Shown here piece by piece: positions 23,368 to 34,216 of a stretch of DNA of 64,000 bases (position 1 is its first letter; every line of letters begins with the position of its first letter). Location of the stretch: NCBI GenBank assembly GCA_027924585.1, contig BSBM01000440.1:10658001-10722000 (forward strand), written 5' to 3'. The notes under the pieces were generated by a model that had not been told where the DNA came from, searched no databases, and saw only the letters and a program-made list of their open reading frames with translations. The translations under genes were made by a program, and so were the position numbers. The stretch is from Larix kaempferi. Taxonomy: Eukaryota; Streptophyta; Pinopsida; Pinales; Pinaceae.

Positions 23368-24173
23368 GGTTTAACCTTGGCAAGGGTTGACTATAATCTA
23401 AGGGCCCCATAAAGGATTTTATTTTTACCTTTAATAATTTCTCTTTTTACTTTTGTTAGGATATGGAGAGGAACACTTTCTTACTAGGTGTGACTAAATT
23501 AAGAGAAAAGCTAAAATCAAAAGCTATCCCTCCTTCAATTCTTTGATTGTTCAAATTAGAGGAACATAGATTGTATTGTTTAGGATGAGGCATGAGGATT
23601 TTCAGGTTCCTTTGATATTGCAATTTTGAAATAGTGGGAGTTGTCTTTGAGACATTAATAATATCATGAGATTATATATGAAGAGGGGTAGGAACGATAT
23701 TGAGTTTGCCCAGAATGGGTCAAGAATAGTCTTTAGAACTCCTTGGCATAGAGGAATATGTGAGGGAGAGAAATAATCATCAGAATTACTGAAGGAGGGA
23801 GGTTGTAATTTGGAAGAACAAGGAAACTTATTTGACAATACAATGAAGACCATTTGTGAATCCTCTAGGCCTATAGGGAATTAAATTCCACCTGTATATA
23901 ACTCTACTCTTATATGGGTTGAATTGAATAGATATATACATTGATCTAGAGTTATCCACGTTTGAGTGTATACCTAGAACCTCCTTTCGGTTTAGTAAGG
24001 CCTCTAATGGATATGAAACCTTAGGAGTATGACTATTGTAACAAACACAAATAGTAAAATAAATGTCAAAAGACATACATATCGTTCATGATTAGTCAAT
24101 GCTTATAAAGTATTCTTTCACAAGAATAAATTGTACTCATTATCATTCTATCAATTATTCTTTATTCAATATT
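23368..24173. other. Unassigned; possibly ORF1-ORF2 region of the minus-strand LINE
   Basis: Minus-strand frames at 23853-23602 and 24076-23828 are open for about 80 codons each but lack recognisable motifs. By position they would fall in the C-terminal part of the eroded LINE's ORF1. No better assignment is visible. Confidence 0.3.
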
Positions 24174-24289
24174 TTCTTATTGCATAAATCTTATGTCAAT
24201 TGAATAGTGAACAAGGGTTTCCCACAAAATATTCTTATTGCATGAATATTATGTCAATTGCATAGTGAAAAAGGGTTCTCCACAAAATA
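24174..24289. repeat. 58-bp tandem duplication
   Basis: Copies at 24174-24231 and 24232-24289 differ at about six bases. The unit runs from TTCTTATTGCAT to CCACAAAATA. It directly abuts the pyrimidine-rich microsatellite. Confidence 0.9.
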
Positions 24290-24290
24290 T

Positions 24291-24683
24291 TCTCCTCCTC
24301 CTCCTCCTCCTCCTTCTGCTTCCCTCCTTCTCCTCCTCCTTCTCCTCCTGCTTCTGCTTCCGCTTCTTCTTCTTCTCCTCCTTCTTCTCCTCCTTCTTAT
24401 GCTTCTTCTACTTCTCCTTCTGCTTATGATTATTCTGCTTCTCCTCCTTCTTCTTCTCCTTCTCCTCCTTCTCATCCTCCTCCTTCTCCTCCTCCTCCTT
24501 CTCCTCCTCCTTCTTATCCTCCTTCTTCTCCTACTTCTCCTCCTCCTCTTCCTCCTCCTCCTCCTGCTTCCTCCTTCTCATCCTCCTCATCCCCCCCTCC
24601 TCCTCCTCGTCATCCTCATCCTTGTCCTCCTCGTCCTCGTCCTCGTCCTTGTCCTCCTCGTCCTCATCCTCGTCCTCCTCCTT
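24291..24683. repeat. Pyrimidine-rich trinucleotide array (CTC/CTT/GTC)n
   Basis: About 390 bp of nearly pure CTC and CTT triplets lead into CTCGTC triplets. The plus strand can be read as poly-Leu or poly-Ser and the minus strand as Glu/Asp-rich (KEEDEDEDEEDKDEDEDEED). The long open frames here are by-products of the repeat, not genes. On the minus strand it lies between the eroded LINE endonuclease and possible ORF1 sequence, so it may have expanded from an acidic ORF1 tail. Confidence 0.92.
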
Positions 24684-26872
24684 ATTCTTAAAAAATAACC
24701 ATTCAAACCTTTTTTTTAATTCTATCTGAATTCCTAACAATGGAGTAAATCCTTCCCTATAGTTTGGTGAAGAGCCACTCCCATTCAAATTAAGATATCC
24801 ATTAGTTGCATTCCTAGTTGGAAGAAGATACATTTTCAAGTGCCCATAAACATGATGGAAAGAGAATTTGAAATGTGTGTTTGCATGATATAGAATTTGA
24901 GTATACGAATTCCAATTCCTAGTCTCTATTAATAAATTATCTTGAATATTATATGCAAAGATTACCTCTATGCATATTCAAGCTACTTTCCTTTGATTTT
25001 TCTATTTGGTCTCTCATTAAATAAAATAGATATTTTGATATAATTCCCTATAGTTGTGAGGGTCGAACCATTCCAAAGATATATTCAGAGACCTCAGTGT
25101 TTTACCTAAATAGGTTGGGAATATGATCTTCCTATTCTTGAATCAAATAATGAAGGTTAGGTATTTATGGATAGAATGGAGTTTTCCAAGAGCCAAATTC
25201 CTTTGTGAATCTAAGATACAACCTCAAATTTTCAAAAAATGAAGGAAACCCATCCCTAAGATAACACGTAGTGTTTTGATAAATATCCTAGTAGGGGAAG
25301 TCAAGCCTTAGTCAATGAAATCATGAGAGTCTACTCAACAATTTGATGATCATAAACTTACCAACCATGGCTAATTTTCAAAATGAGAAAATATCACTCA
25401 TTAGAATATTCTCACATAGAACCAGGGATAATTTTAAGGACCCATACTTATTTAAAAGTGTATAAACCTTGGCGAATCTTACCAATTCTTAAAATGTCAA
25501 CTATAAAATATTTGGCGATATTTTTCTAAAATTATTTCAATTTATAAGGATTTTATATAGTTTATATAATAATTTGGCAATTTTTAGAGTGAAAAAAGTT
25601 TACCCCATCAAAATTGGGCGAAATGGGGCTTCAAAAAATGCAAATTGGCGAATCTTTTTTTGGAGAAAAACGTGGAAAAATAGCCCATGGGCTAAATTTC
25701 GCCCCTAAAATTATCCTTGCATAGAACCATTTTATTCTATTTAAAATGAATTATGACACATTTCTTGATTGTTCTATGCTTTATTTGCTTATGTTATAGT
25801 TATCCTAAAATTTTCCTAATATTAGCCAATCAACTATTAGGGTTCTCATTCAAATTACATGCATAACAGTTGTGAATTATCATACTAAATCTTTCTCAAC
25901 CAATTATCACCTCAATTTTTATTTAAATCATTTTTAACATTTTAAATTTATAATCTATATTCTTATTTATCTTTTATTTTACTATAATGAAACATTTCCA
26001 TCAATTATATATATATATATATGGTTTCAGTAATACTTACTTTAATACAACATTCATATGGCTTTCCCGCTTGGAATAAAAAATGGCATCCATGATGTCA
26101 CTATGAATGCTTGCTTCCATTTTACTCAAATAGGTGTTAGCAATTACAAAATAAAATAAAATATTGAAAGTAGATAATGCCCTCCATATCATGGATTAGA
26201 ATATTATTATATGCAAATCACTTTAATCATATCAAAACTAAAAACTTTATGGGATTATAGAGTTTGGTTAAAATAGTTATAAAATAATGACATTTTCTCT
26301 CATTTTGGCTCTACTTACTATAATATAACGTTTAATTTGGACACTATATAATATCAAATTCATTTGGGCACTATCAACCCTTTCTTCCACTTTACTCAAC
26401 GTGGTTTTCACCTCATTAGGAATGCAAATACAATATTAAAATGTTGACCGAGGTCACATCCTTTATCTCATGAATTTAATTAAAAATGTCTTTTCAATTT
26501 TTTATGTTTCTTATCCAAGTGCAATTGCAATAATATCTTCCACTAATTTGTTTGTTTTCTGTTCATGATTCGTCTTCTCTGTTTTCCAATAATAAAAAGG
26601 ATCTCCCTCACAAAACAACAAACAAAATAACACCCACCCACATCAACCTTTACCTAAAAAGCAGCCCGTGTTGTGTTTTAGAGCTTGATTTGGTATCATT
26701 TGATATGCACAATTCATGCATTTGCCTTTTTTCTTCAATAGTAAAGCCATGCGAGAATATCCTTCTTTGTCAATGTTATGTCACTCGGTCGTTAAGGATA
26801 TGCATAAGAAAATAATGTAGAGAATGACCTAACAAAATAATGGACCCTATGATATGAAATATTGAATAAAAC
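24684..26872. other. No firm gene; faint minus-strand LINE ORF1 traces near 24880, otherwise AT-rich
   Basis: The minus strand near 24890-24840 reads FHHVYGHLKMYL, resembling a decayed CCHC knuckle as found in plant LINE ORF1. A (TA)n run lies at 26007-26022. Nothing else in this stretch is recognisable. Confidence 0.3.
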
Positions 26873-27040
26873 AATAAAATTGTATAAGTCAAGTCATAAA
26901 CAAACTATAGAAAATGATTAAAATTCCTCGTGGTAAAATTCATATATATATATAGATGAGAATTTTACCACGAGGCATTTTAATCATATTCTATAGTTTG
27001 TTTGTTTATGATTTGACATGAGGTTGATACAATTATATTG
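26873..27040. repeat. Fold-back (MITE-like) inverted repeat
   Basis: The arms 26873-26941 and 26960-27040 are imperfect reverse complements around a short (AT)n/GATGA spacer. The inner parts match closely, for example CCTCGTGGTAAAATTC against GAATTTTACCACGAGG and ATAAACAAACTATAG against CTATAGTTTGTTTGTTTAT. There is no ORF. It could be a MITE or a fossil hairpin; the TSD is unclear. Confidence 0.75.
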
Positions 27041-27073
27041 AACATTCATGTTGTTTTCTATTACATAGATGCT

Positions 27074-27100
27074 TTTATGTCTATTCAATATAGACATAAA
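27074..27100. repeat. Perfect 11-bp hairpin
   Basis: TTTATGTCTAT and ATAGACATAAA are perfect inverted arms around TCAAT. It lies just outside the fold-back repeat. Confidence 0.7.
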
Positions 27101-27897
27101 GGGTTTAATATACATATAAAATATGGAATAGTTCTAATATGTTAGGTTGAGTGGTTAAGGAAAAGAAATGTTATCATTTTTATTTATTTTTAATATATTT
27201 TATTATGTTCTTGACATATATTTTTCAATCAGTCATATTAATATGCAAGGACATGGTAGAAATATATTTTTTTCTTAGTTTATGGTAAAGTTTTAATTTT
27301 TCATATTAAATATATTTTTTAAAAAACATTTATGTCAATGTTGATTGGCCCTTTGGTTGCTAACATCAGTCTTGGTTTCTGGTGCCTGGGCCTCGGCCGC
27401 GGGCGAACGTCAGTGGGGATACGGGTAGGACTGCTATCAGGCCTTACTAATGGTTGTTGATCGTTGCCAGTTCACAAGAAGAGAGACTATAAATATCGAT
27501 ACAGACATGTATAAAGATCTCGATCAATAGGTAGGTGTGACTTACAGTGTAAATCATTATGCTTTGCCCGGGGTTTACTTAGTCGTTGGTTTAATCTATA
27601 TGGTTCAGGTTGAAAAAGATGGGGCGTCGATGGATCATTTCGACCTTTTTTCCATGTCAATCAATTCGTTCCTGGATTGGTGTTTTAACCAATATGTATG
27701 CACCGCACTCAACTGAGCATCGATCAAATTGAGTCCTATCATTATCGCACTAATTGAGTCCAAACAATTTCACTACAGCAGAGATCTAAACTACAGCTTT
27801 CACTATTACTTGGACACCTCACCTTATGTTATGATTTGTTGGGAGACAATTTCAATCCACTAAACATATGAAAATATATGTGTATATGCTTTTTCGT
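27101..27897. other. No recognisable gene; left flank of the intact LINE
   Basis: The first 250 bp are AT-rich. A GC-richer stretch (27360-27480) then leads to a TATAAATA sequence at 27490-27497. A promoter is conceivable but no exon follows that I can identify. Confidence 0.3.
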
Positions 27898-27915
27898 AAG
27901 TAAACAACTGTTTTC
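27898..27915. repeat. 5' target-site duplication of the LINE
   Basis: This 18-mer (AAGTAAACAACTGTTTTC) recurs at 34486-34503 with one mismatch (A to C at its seventh base). It is typical for target-primed LINE insertion. Confidence 0.9.
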
Positions 27916-27962
27916 ATAACCAACACTTCTATCCCTTCTTTAAGATCCTTAAAGATTCACGA

Positions 27963-29315
27963 TTGAATTTTCGAACCACTGCAAGCCTAGGGTTTGAAGA
28001 TACGCCTGCTCGAATGGAGCCGCCGCCGGATCCTGGCCGCAATGGCCCGGATGATGCTCGCCCTCTCGTTGCTGATTTGTTTAAGGCGTTGGTCGCTTCA
28101 CAGCATGCCTCTTCGAAAGCCACAGCCCCGCCCGAATCCAATTTTGTCAAAAGAATGGAGGTTCCAGAAGTGAAGCTCACCTCAAATGCTTCGAAATGTA
28201 AAGCCATTGCGCTAGCAGAAAAAGGACTGGTAGGACATTTCACGGGACTTTGGCCCTCCCCTCGCTCCATTGAATCCTGGCTCAGCAAAAACTGGCGACC
28301 CCTAATACAAGGAGAGGTGCAGCAAATTTTCTATGGGAAAGGGTTCTTTGTCTTTTACTTTGAAAAAAAGGAGCATCGAGACCTAATCTTCAGGAATGGA
28401 CCATATTTCATGGGCCCAAGAGGAATGTACCTTAACAAATGGGATCTTTCCTTTGACCCAGAAAAAGACATTCCAAGGGAAGTCCCCGTCTGGGTAAAGC
28501 TGCCGCATCTCCCTCTTCATTGTTGGAATGATGAAGATTTACGAGCTATCGACAACTCGCTGGGGAAATACATCGACAAATCAGATCCAAAACCCCCAAT
28601 GTTCTCTTGTGCAAGAATATGTGTTGAAGTCGATTTGGAAAAGGGCCTTCCAGAAGCTATAGACTTGGCAATGGAAGAATGGAGTCACAGGCAAACAGTC
28701 GACTATGAGCAAATTCCCTTTAAATGCAAGGTTTGTCATGAATATGGACACTTCACGAGGTTATGCCCCAAAAGAAAAATCCCAAAAGCAGAAGAGACTC
28801 AAGGAGGAGAATGGAACGAAGTCTCAAAGAAAAAAGGGGGTAAAAATAATACAAGTACAGTGACCAAATCTCCACCTAAAAACAAAGAGCACTCTAACAA
28901 GTTTCAGGTCCTGAGCAGCGAGGAAAATGAAGAAGAACAGGAGAAAGAAAAACAATCTGAAGAACATCAGGGAGGCCAAGTTCAGATTGAGAATGAGGAC
29001 AAGAATCAAAACCTACCCCTCTCTCAGCACGCAGTGGATGGAATAGAGACCTCATTAAACTTAGGAGGTTCAGTAACAAGAGCCAAAGAAAAATTATTTC
29101 AAGAAGAAACCTCGGAAAGTAAAGAAGATGAACAAGAACCCATAGCCAAAAGAGGAAGAAGACTCAACAAAACAATCAGAGAACAAGAAGCAGCCAGAGA
29201 AAGGGTGGCGGGCAAGCAAACCAGCTTGGATCAGCATGTAAGAATAATACCTAGTGGAAAGCAGACTCAGGAGGAAAGAAAGGACAGAGCAGGTCCTCTT
29301 CAAATCAAAAAATAA
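27963..29315 (+). CDS. LINE ORF1 protein (DUF4283 domain plus CCHC zinc knuckle)
   Basis: The 450-codon ORF is intact. It is the nucleic-acid-binding partner of ORF2 expected to coat LINE RNA. Residues about 80-200 form a DUF4283-type domain (LVGHFTGLWPSPRSIESWLS, GKGFFVFYF, VPVWVKLPHLPLHCW). Residues about 256-269 form a CX2CX4HX4C knuckle (CKVCHEYGHFTRLC). The C-terminal 170 residues are charged (E/K/Q-rich), probably disordered and RNA-binding, with RGRR at the start of a basic stretch. The start could also be ATG 28014 (MEPPPDPGRNG), 17 codons further in. It overlaps ORF2 by one base in TAATG, suggesting termination-reinitiation for ORF2. Confidence 0.9.
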   Translation: MNFRTTASLGFEDTPARMEPPPDPGRNGPDDARPLVADLFKALVASQHASSKATAPPESNFVKRMEVPEVKLTSNASKCKAIALAEKGLVGHFTGLWPSPRSIESWLSKNWRPLIQGEVQQIFYGKGFFVFYFEKKEHRDLIFRNGPYFMGPRGMYLNKWDLSFDPEKDIPREVPVWVKLPHLPLHCWNDEDLRAIDNSLGKYIDKSDPKPPMFSCARICVEVDLEKGLPEAIDLAMEEWSHRQTVDYEQIPFKCKVCHEYGHFTRLCPKRKIPKAEETQGGEWNEVSKKKGGKNNTSTVTKSPPKNKEHSNKFQVLSSEENEEEQEKEKQSEEHQGGQVQIENEDKNQNLPLSQHAVDGIETSLNLGGSVTRAKEKLFQEETSESKEDEQEPIAKRGRRLNKTIREQEAARERVAGKQTSLDQHVRIIPSGKQTQEERKDRAGPLQIKK

Positions 29316-32300
29316 TGAAAATAGTCTCTTGGAATTGCAGAGGATTAGGCGGAAAGCAAAAAGCAGAAGCAATAAAAAGAATAAAAAAAATGGAGAACAT
29401 TTCAATCCTCACAATCCAGGAGACTAAAATGCAACAAGAAGACTACATCAGCATCATGAAGAAAGTTTGGCCCAAAGGAATAGCAGTCAATGCAATAGGA
29501 GCATTTGGAGGACTAATTTCCATATGGGACGAAGGTAAGTATAAATGTCATTCCTCCGAAATAAGTCGACATTGGATTTTCACAGAGTTAGAAGACATTT
29601 CAAGTAATGATAGGTTTTGGGTCGGAAATATCTATGGGCCGACCATGTATGGCCAAAAGGAACAATTTTGGAACCAGTTAATAGACCTTCGCCCCACTCT
29701 AGCAAATCTCCCCTGTATTCTAGCAGGTGATTTCAATGTCACCATCTCAGTGGTTGAGAGGAAAGGTGGGTCAAAAATCAGAGACTTGTTTGGAGAAAGA
29801 TTGGAAGACTTGCTTTCGGAATGGAATCTTATAGACATCAAGCCCAAGCAAGGTGTCTTTACCTGGAATAATAAGAGGATTGGCCCTAATCACATTGCAA
29901 CTCGTCTAGATCGGTTCCTAATCAGCTTCTCCTTTCTCCTCAATCCCAAAATCCCTGAATCTAAAATTTTAGCCTCAGCCACCTCTGATCACAGGCCCAT
30001 CTCTCTTTTCTTTTCCTCCCCAGGTAACCTTGGCCCTCTCCCCTTCAGGATCAATCCGGCTTGGCTAGAGAACCAAAACTGCATAGATGAAGTTGCTTTG
30101 ATTTGGAAGCAGTTTATTCCTGGATCCCCTGGCTATATCTGGGAGACCAAATTAAAGTTAATCAAAAGAACACTGAAAAATTGGGCAAAGAAAAACAATC
30201 TTAAACCTGGAGAAGAGCTCGAAAAGCTCCAAAAGGAAATGGAACAACATCAAATTAAAATGGAGCAGACTACAGTCACAACGGAAATGCTTAGAGAAGA
30301 AAAAAAACTAGATGAGGCAATTCTGATCATTGCTAGAAAAGAAGAGGAAGAATGGAGGCTCAGATCAAGATGTCTCTGGTTAAAGGCAGGAGATAGGAAT
30401 ACAAAATTATTTCACGCCCAATGCAAGGAGAGATTCAGGAAAAACAACATTCTACGTCTCACAAGGGAGGACGGCCAAAAGATAGAAGGGCAGGACAACA
30501 TTCTCCAAGAAGCCAAAGCTCACTTTGAGAAGCTATACATTGAAAATGAGGATGTCTCCAAAGACGATTTGGACCAAATGAGCATGGAAGTCCCCGCTCT
30601 TATTACAGAAGATGATAATAAGAGGTTAATGGATCAGATAAAAGAAGAAGAAGTGAAAAGAGCAGTCTAGTCACTACATCCAGAAAAGGCCCCCGGCCCG
30701 GACGGATTCCCCATTCAATTCTACAGGAAATTTTGGCATTGGCTCAAAAAAGATCTGGTCATAATGCTCAATTGGACACGGGAAAGAGCAAGAATCGGAG
30801 GGGCCACCAACTCCACCTTTTCAGCTCTCATACCCAAGGAAAAACATCCGCACTCCATAGGAAGGTTCCGTCCCATCTCTCTGTGTAACTCCTCCTACAA
30901 AATTCTCACCAAAATCATTGCCAATAGAATTAAGAGGCTTTTACCCAGAATCATATCCCCAAATCAAGGTAGCTTCATGGCTGAACGAAAAATCTATGAC
31001 AACATTCTTCTTGTTCAAGAGGCAATACACTCGAGTGTTCAAAGAAAAGATGCAGGTATGGTTATAAAGCTGGATATGGGCAAATGCTTTTGACAGAGTT
31101 AGGCATGAATTTCTTTTCACAGTAATGGCAAAATTTGGTTTTGGAAAAGATTTTATAGGGTGGATTAAAGCATGCATTGGATCTCCTTGGATCGCCCCTC
31201 TAGTTAACGGCAGACCTTCTTCCTTCTTCCGTTTGTCTAGGGGGCTGAGGCAGGGTTGTCCCCTCTCCCCTAGCCTCTTTGTCATCATGGTGGACTCCTT
31301 GAGCAGGAAACTTAACAGTCAACAATTGAATGGCTCCCTCCCAGGTATTGTCATAACCAAAAACGTTCCTCCCATTAACCATGCTCAGTTTTCCGATGAC
31401 ACCATTCTTTTAGGTAGCGCCTCATCCATCATTGCTTACAGATTTAAGTCAATCCTAGACCTTTTCCTTCATGCCTCTGGGGGTAAAACGAATAGTCAAA
31501 AGTGTAATATTTACAGTTGGAACTGCGGAAACCTCCTTCTTAGAAACATAGCTCTCATTTTAGATTTTAAAACCCTGCTTCGAATGGACATCCTTCAAGT
31601 ACTTAGGTATCCCTATCACCCATAAAAGAACCTCCTCATCCTCCTGGCAACCGATTTTGGAAAAAATCAAGAATAAGATCAACTCTTGGGGATCACGCTG
31701 GCTCAACTTAGCTGGTAGAGTGACCTTGATTAAAGCAGTCATATCCTCAGTTCCCATTTACATTGGAGCCATTCTTTTGGCCCCCAAGACGGTTATGAAT
31801 GATATATGTTTGGAAATCAGAAAATTTCTCTGGCAGGGAGGGAAGTCTCAAGGCAAGAAGTTTCACCTTGTCAACTGGAACACCGTTAAGGAGAACTGGA
31901 AAAGAGGAGGATTGGGCATTTGTGATCCAGCAACGATGAGCAAAGCATTGGGAGCAAAAATTGTTTGGAGATTGATATCAGGAAAAAAAGAGTGGTGGAA
32001 GGAGGCAATAAGGAAAAAATACACCAGAGGGTCAAGACAAAGATGTCTAAACAATATGAAGGAGAACACAGGAACTTCCATTTGGAGACTTATGCTCGCC
32101 TCAACAGGGGTAATTAAAGACAATATGTATTGGATTCCTGGTAGCGGAAATAAAATCAACCTTTGGACAGATAGCATCAATGGAGAGCAGCCAATTGGCG
32201 AAATACAAGAAATCTAGAATGTCAAAACCTGGCTTCAAGATGCAGGGATAAAGAAGCTAGCGGATATGGTTATCTGGACACCTTCAGGGAAATGGAAAGA

Positions 32301-33554
32301 CTGGAAAAACATGGATCCCCCAGGCAACTTAGTTGAAAGCTATAAAGTCTTCACACAACTCTTGCATGGGAAATCCCCCCTAAGCATCAGATCCGAAGAC
32401 ACCAGAGGCTGGGGCAAAGCAGGGAATTACTCCGTCAAAGATGGCTATGCACTGCTTACTAGGAACAACAACCCTTCCCAAACAAGGTGGAAGAAAGTTT
32501 GGAATAGAGACAACATTCCAAAGATAAATTACTTTTTCTGGATTCTAGCTCACAACAAACAATTAACAACCGACAATCTCAAGCTACGTGGTATCGAAGG
32601 CCCCTCTAGATGCCCTCTGTGCCAAAACGCAGAAGAGAATGCACAACATCTATTTCTGGAGTGCACTTTTGCTAGATAGGTTTGGAATGTGGTTCTTGAC
32701 TCATTAGCAAGTTCATTTCCCTTCCCCAGGCAGATGAAACAGATGTTGGATGAATGGAATTATAGAGTCCAAGGAGGTTCAAAAAACAAGCCCACCTTCT
32801 CAAGAATCTGGAAGCTTCTCCCTATGAATACATGTTGGAAAATATGGCTGGAAAGAAACCGAAGAATATTTGAAGATAAAAAAAGTTCAGAGACGAGATT
32901 AGCAAACAAAGCAATAACCCTCATCTCTGAATCTTTGAAATCCAGGGGCGTGGCACTCTGTTCCAAGGAAGCTTTAAGCTGGAATGAATTCCAATGGTGC
33001 CAAAGATTCACAATGGTGAGTTCTCTTCAGTCCAAAACCCCTCCAGTCTGTCATGAGTGGGAAATAAGAAAAGATAAACAATCCTTTGAAAAATGGTGGA
33101 AGGAACAAGCAAGATTCACAATCTTCTTTGACGGGGCCTCGAAGGGGAACCCGGGGGCAGCAGGTGCGGGGGGGGGGTAATTTTTGACCCTGGAGGAAAT
33201 AAAGTAGTAGACTTCTCTTGGGGACTTGGCACCAGCACCAATAACCAAGCAGAATGGTTGGCCTTGTATTACTCTCTAGAAATAGCGGTCACCTATAACA
33301 TGAATCGCTTATAGGTATTTGGGGATTCCAGACATGTTATTCAAGCTATGCGCAATGGCAATTTCCACAAGAATGACAAAAGCTAGAGAATTCAGAAAAG
33401 AATCAAGTGTCTTGCTCTCCCAAAGGACACTCTCTATTACCATGTGTTAAGAGATCACAATTTCATTGCTGACAAACTAGCTAATGATGGAGTCAATCTA
33501 GACATGGGGCAAGCCTCTCTCAACAAGGTTTTAACACATCGTTTTCTACCTTAA
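29315..33554 (+). pseudogene. LINE ORF2: APE endonuclease, RT, zf-RVT and archaeal-type RNase H (disrupted)
   Basis: The endonuclease (29315-30010) keeps SWNCRGLGG, IQETK, LAGDFN and SDHRP, the catalytic set. TAG 30668-30670 ends the first open stretch. RT follows: APGPDGFP, FRPISLCNSSYKILTKIIAN, NQGSFMAERKI, DMANAFDRV, GLRQGCPLSP and FSDDT at 31389-31400 (FADD is usual, so A is replaced by S). An extra G near 31080 and an indel near 31600 shift the frame. The zf-RVT region has CPLCQ and HLFLEC near 32610-32665. Stops are at about 32215, 32677, 33313 and 33385. The C-terminal RNase H has D (FFDGASKGNP), E (QAEWLAL), D (VFGDSRH) and D (FIADKLAN), but a G10 run (33168-33177) breaks its frame. 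The stop TAA is 33552-33554. Confidence 0.92.
33168..33177 (+). repeat. G10 homopolymer inside LINE RNase H
   Basis: Ten consecutive G follow GGTGC in the GAGG part of the RNase H fold. Eight G (or a loss of one) would keep the frame into VIFDPGG, so the tract is out of frame in this copy. Confidence 0.85.
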
Positions 33555-34216
33555 TGAATACATGGTTAAGGAGTTTTATTTTTTGGAACAATTATAGGCT
33601 TGATAGCCCCTATCACCATCGCGAAATTGACTTTGGTTACCACTTTCCCCACTACCAAGACATGGCTCGGCAGTCTCACATCATACAACGTGCTCTCCCC
33701 ATGGATTGCTCAGTCCTCACGCTTGGGTATTTACTACCCCAGGCGCCCATTGGTTGTATAGCGTTCAGAATGGAAGGTCCTTCATACCCTTCTCTCGGCC
33801 CGGCTCTGCAAAGCCTCTACATCTCCCAGGATCCCACAGTGTTGTTCGAAGACGGTTCTCTCTCGGCTAACTACGATATGGACGGCGTCAGGCAGGCCAT
33901 AGTTACGTTGAGTCGGCTCACCTCTGACATCAAGGTATATCTTTCCAAGACTTACTCTGCAGTTTGCAACACTGTAAATAAAATTGATGAATTAGCTCTG
34001 GAAGACAAGTACATCCACGCTAGGCTCTCTTGTCTGGAATCGTGCATGGAGGACATGGACAGAAACATTATTGAGTTAATGGGGAAAGTTGACAGTGTCA
34101 AAGCGGACATTTCTGCCTTTGTCTACAAAACACAATGCAGCTTTGTGCAGGAAGCCCCAACAGTAAATCAGGAGATGGTAGAAGCGGCTTCAGTCCAGCA
34201 GCAGAATTTCGGATGA
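33554..34216 (+). CDS. LINE ORF3, unknown protein with C-terminal heptad repeat
   Basis: The 220-codon ORF is intact. It starts at the ATG that shares its A with the ORF2 stop (TAATG), the same junction as ORF1/ORF2. I recognise no family. Residues 1-110 are mixed, with a hydrophobic stretch near 53-72 (SVLTLGYLLPQAPIGCIAF). Residues about 112-190 look like a coiled coil. I154, L158, L161, M165, M168, I172, L175, V179, V182 and I186 follow a regular 4-3 spacing. There is no catalytic signature, signal peptide or clear membrane segment. It lies inside the TSD-bounded element, before the poly(A), so it is part of the LINE. ORF1 lacks a visible coiled coil, so ORF3 might supply oligomerisation; that is inference only. 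Chance survival of a captured host exon remains possible. Confidence 0.75.
   Translation: MNTWLRSFIFWNNYRLDSPYHHREIDFGYHFPHYQDMARQSHIIQRALPMDCSVLTLGYLLPQAPIGCIAFRMEGPSYPSLGPALQSLYISQDPTVLFEDGSLSANYDMDGVRQAIVTLSRLTSDIKVYLSKTYSAVCNTVNKIDELALEDKYIHARLSCLESCMEDMDRNIIELMGKVDSVKADISAFVYKTQCSFVQEAPTVNQEMVEAASVQQQNFG

Noticed and set aside
24238-24839. Several long ORFs (poly-Leu, poly-Ser, poly-Arg/Glu) over the CTC array
   Set aside because: All frames on both strands are open because the triplet array has no stops; composition alone explains them.
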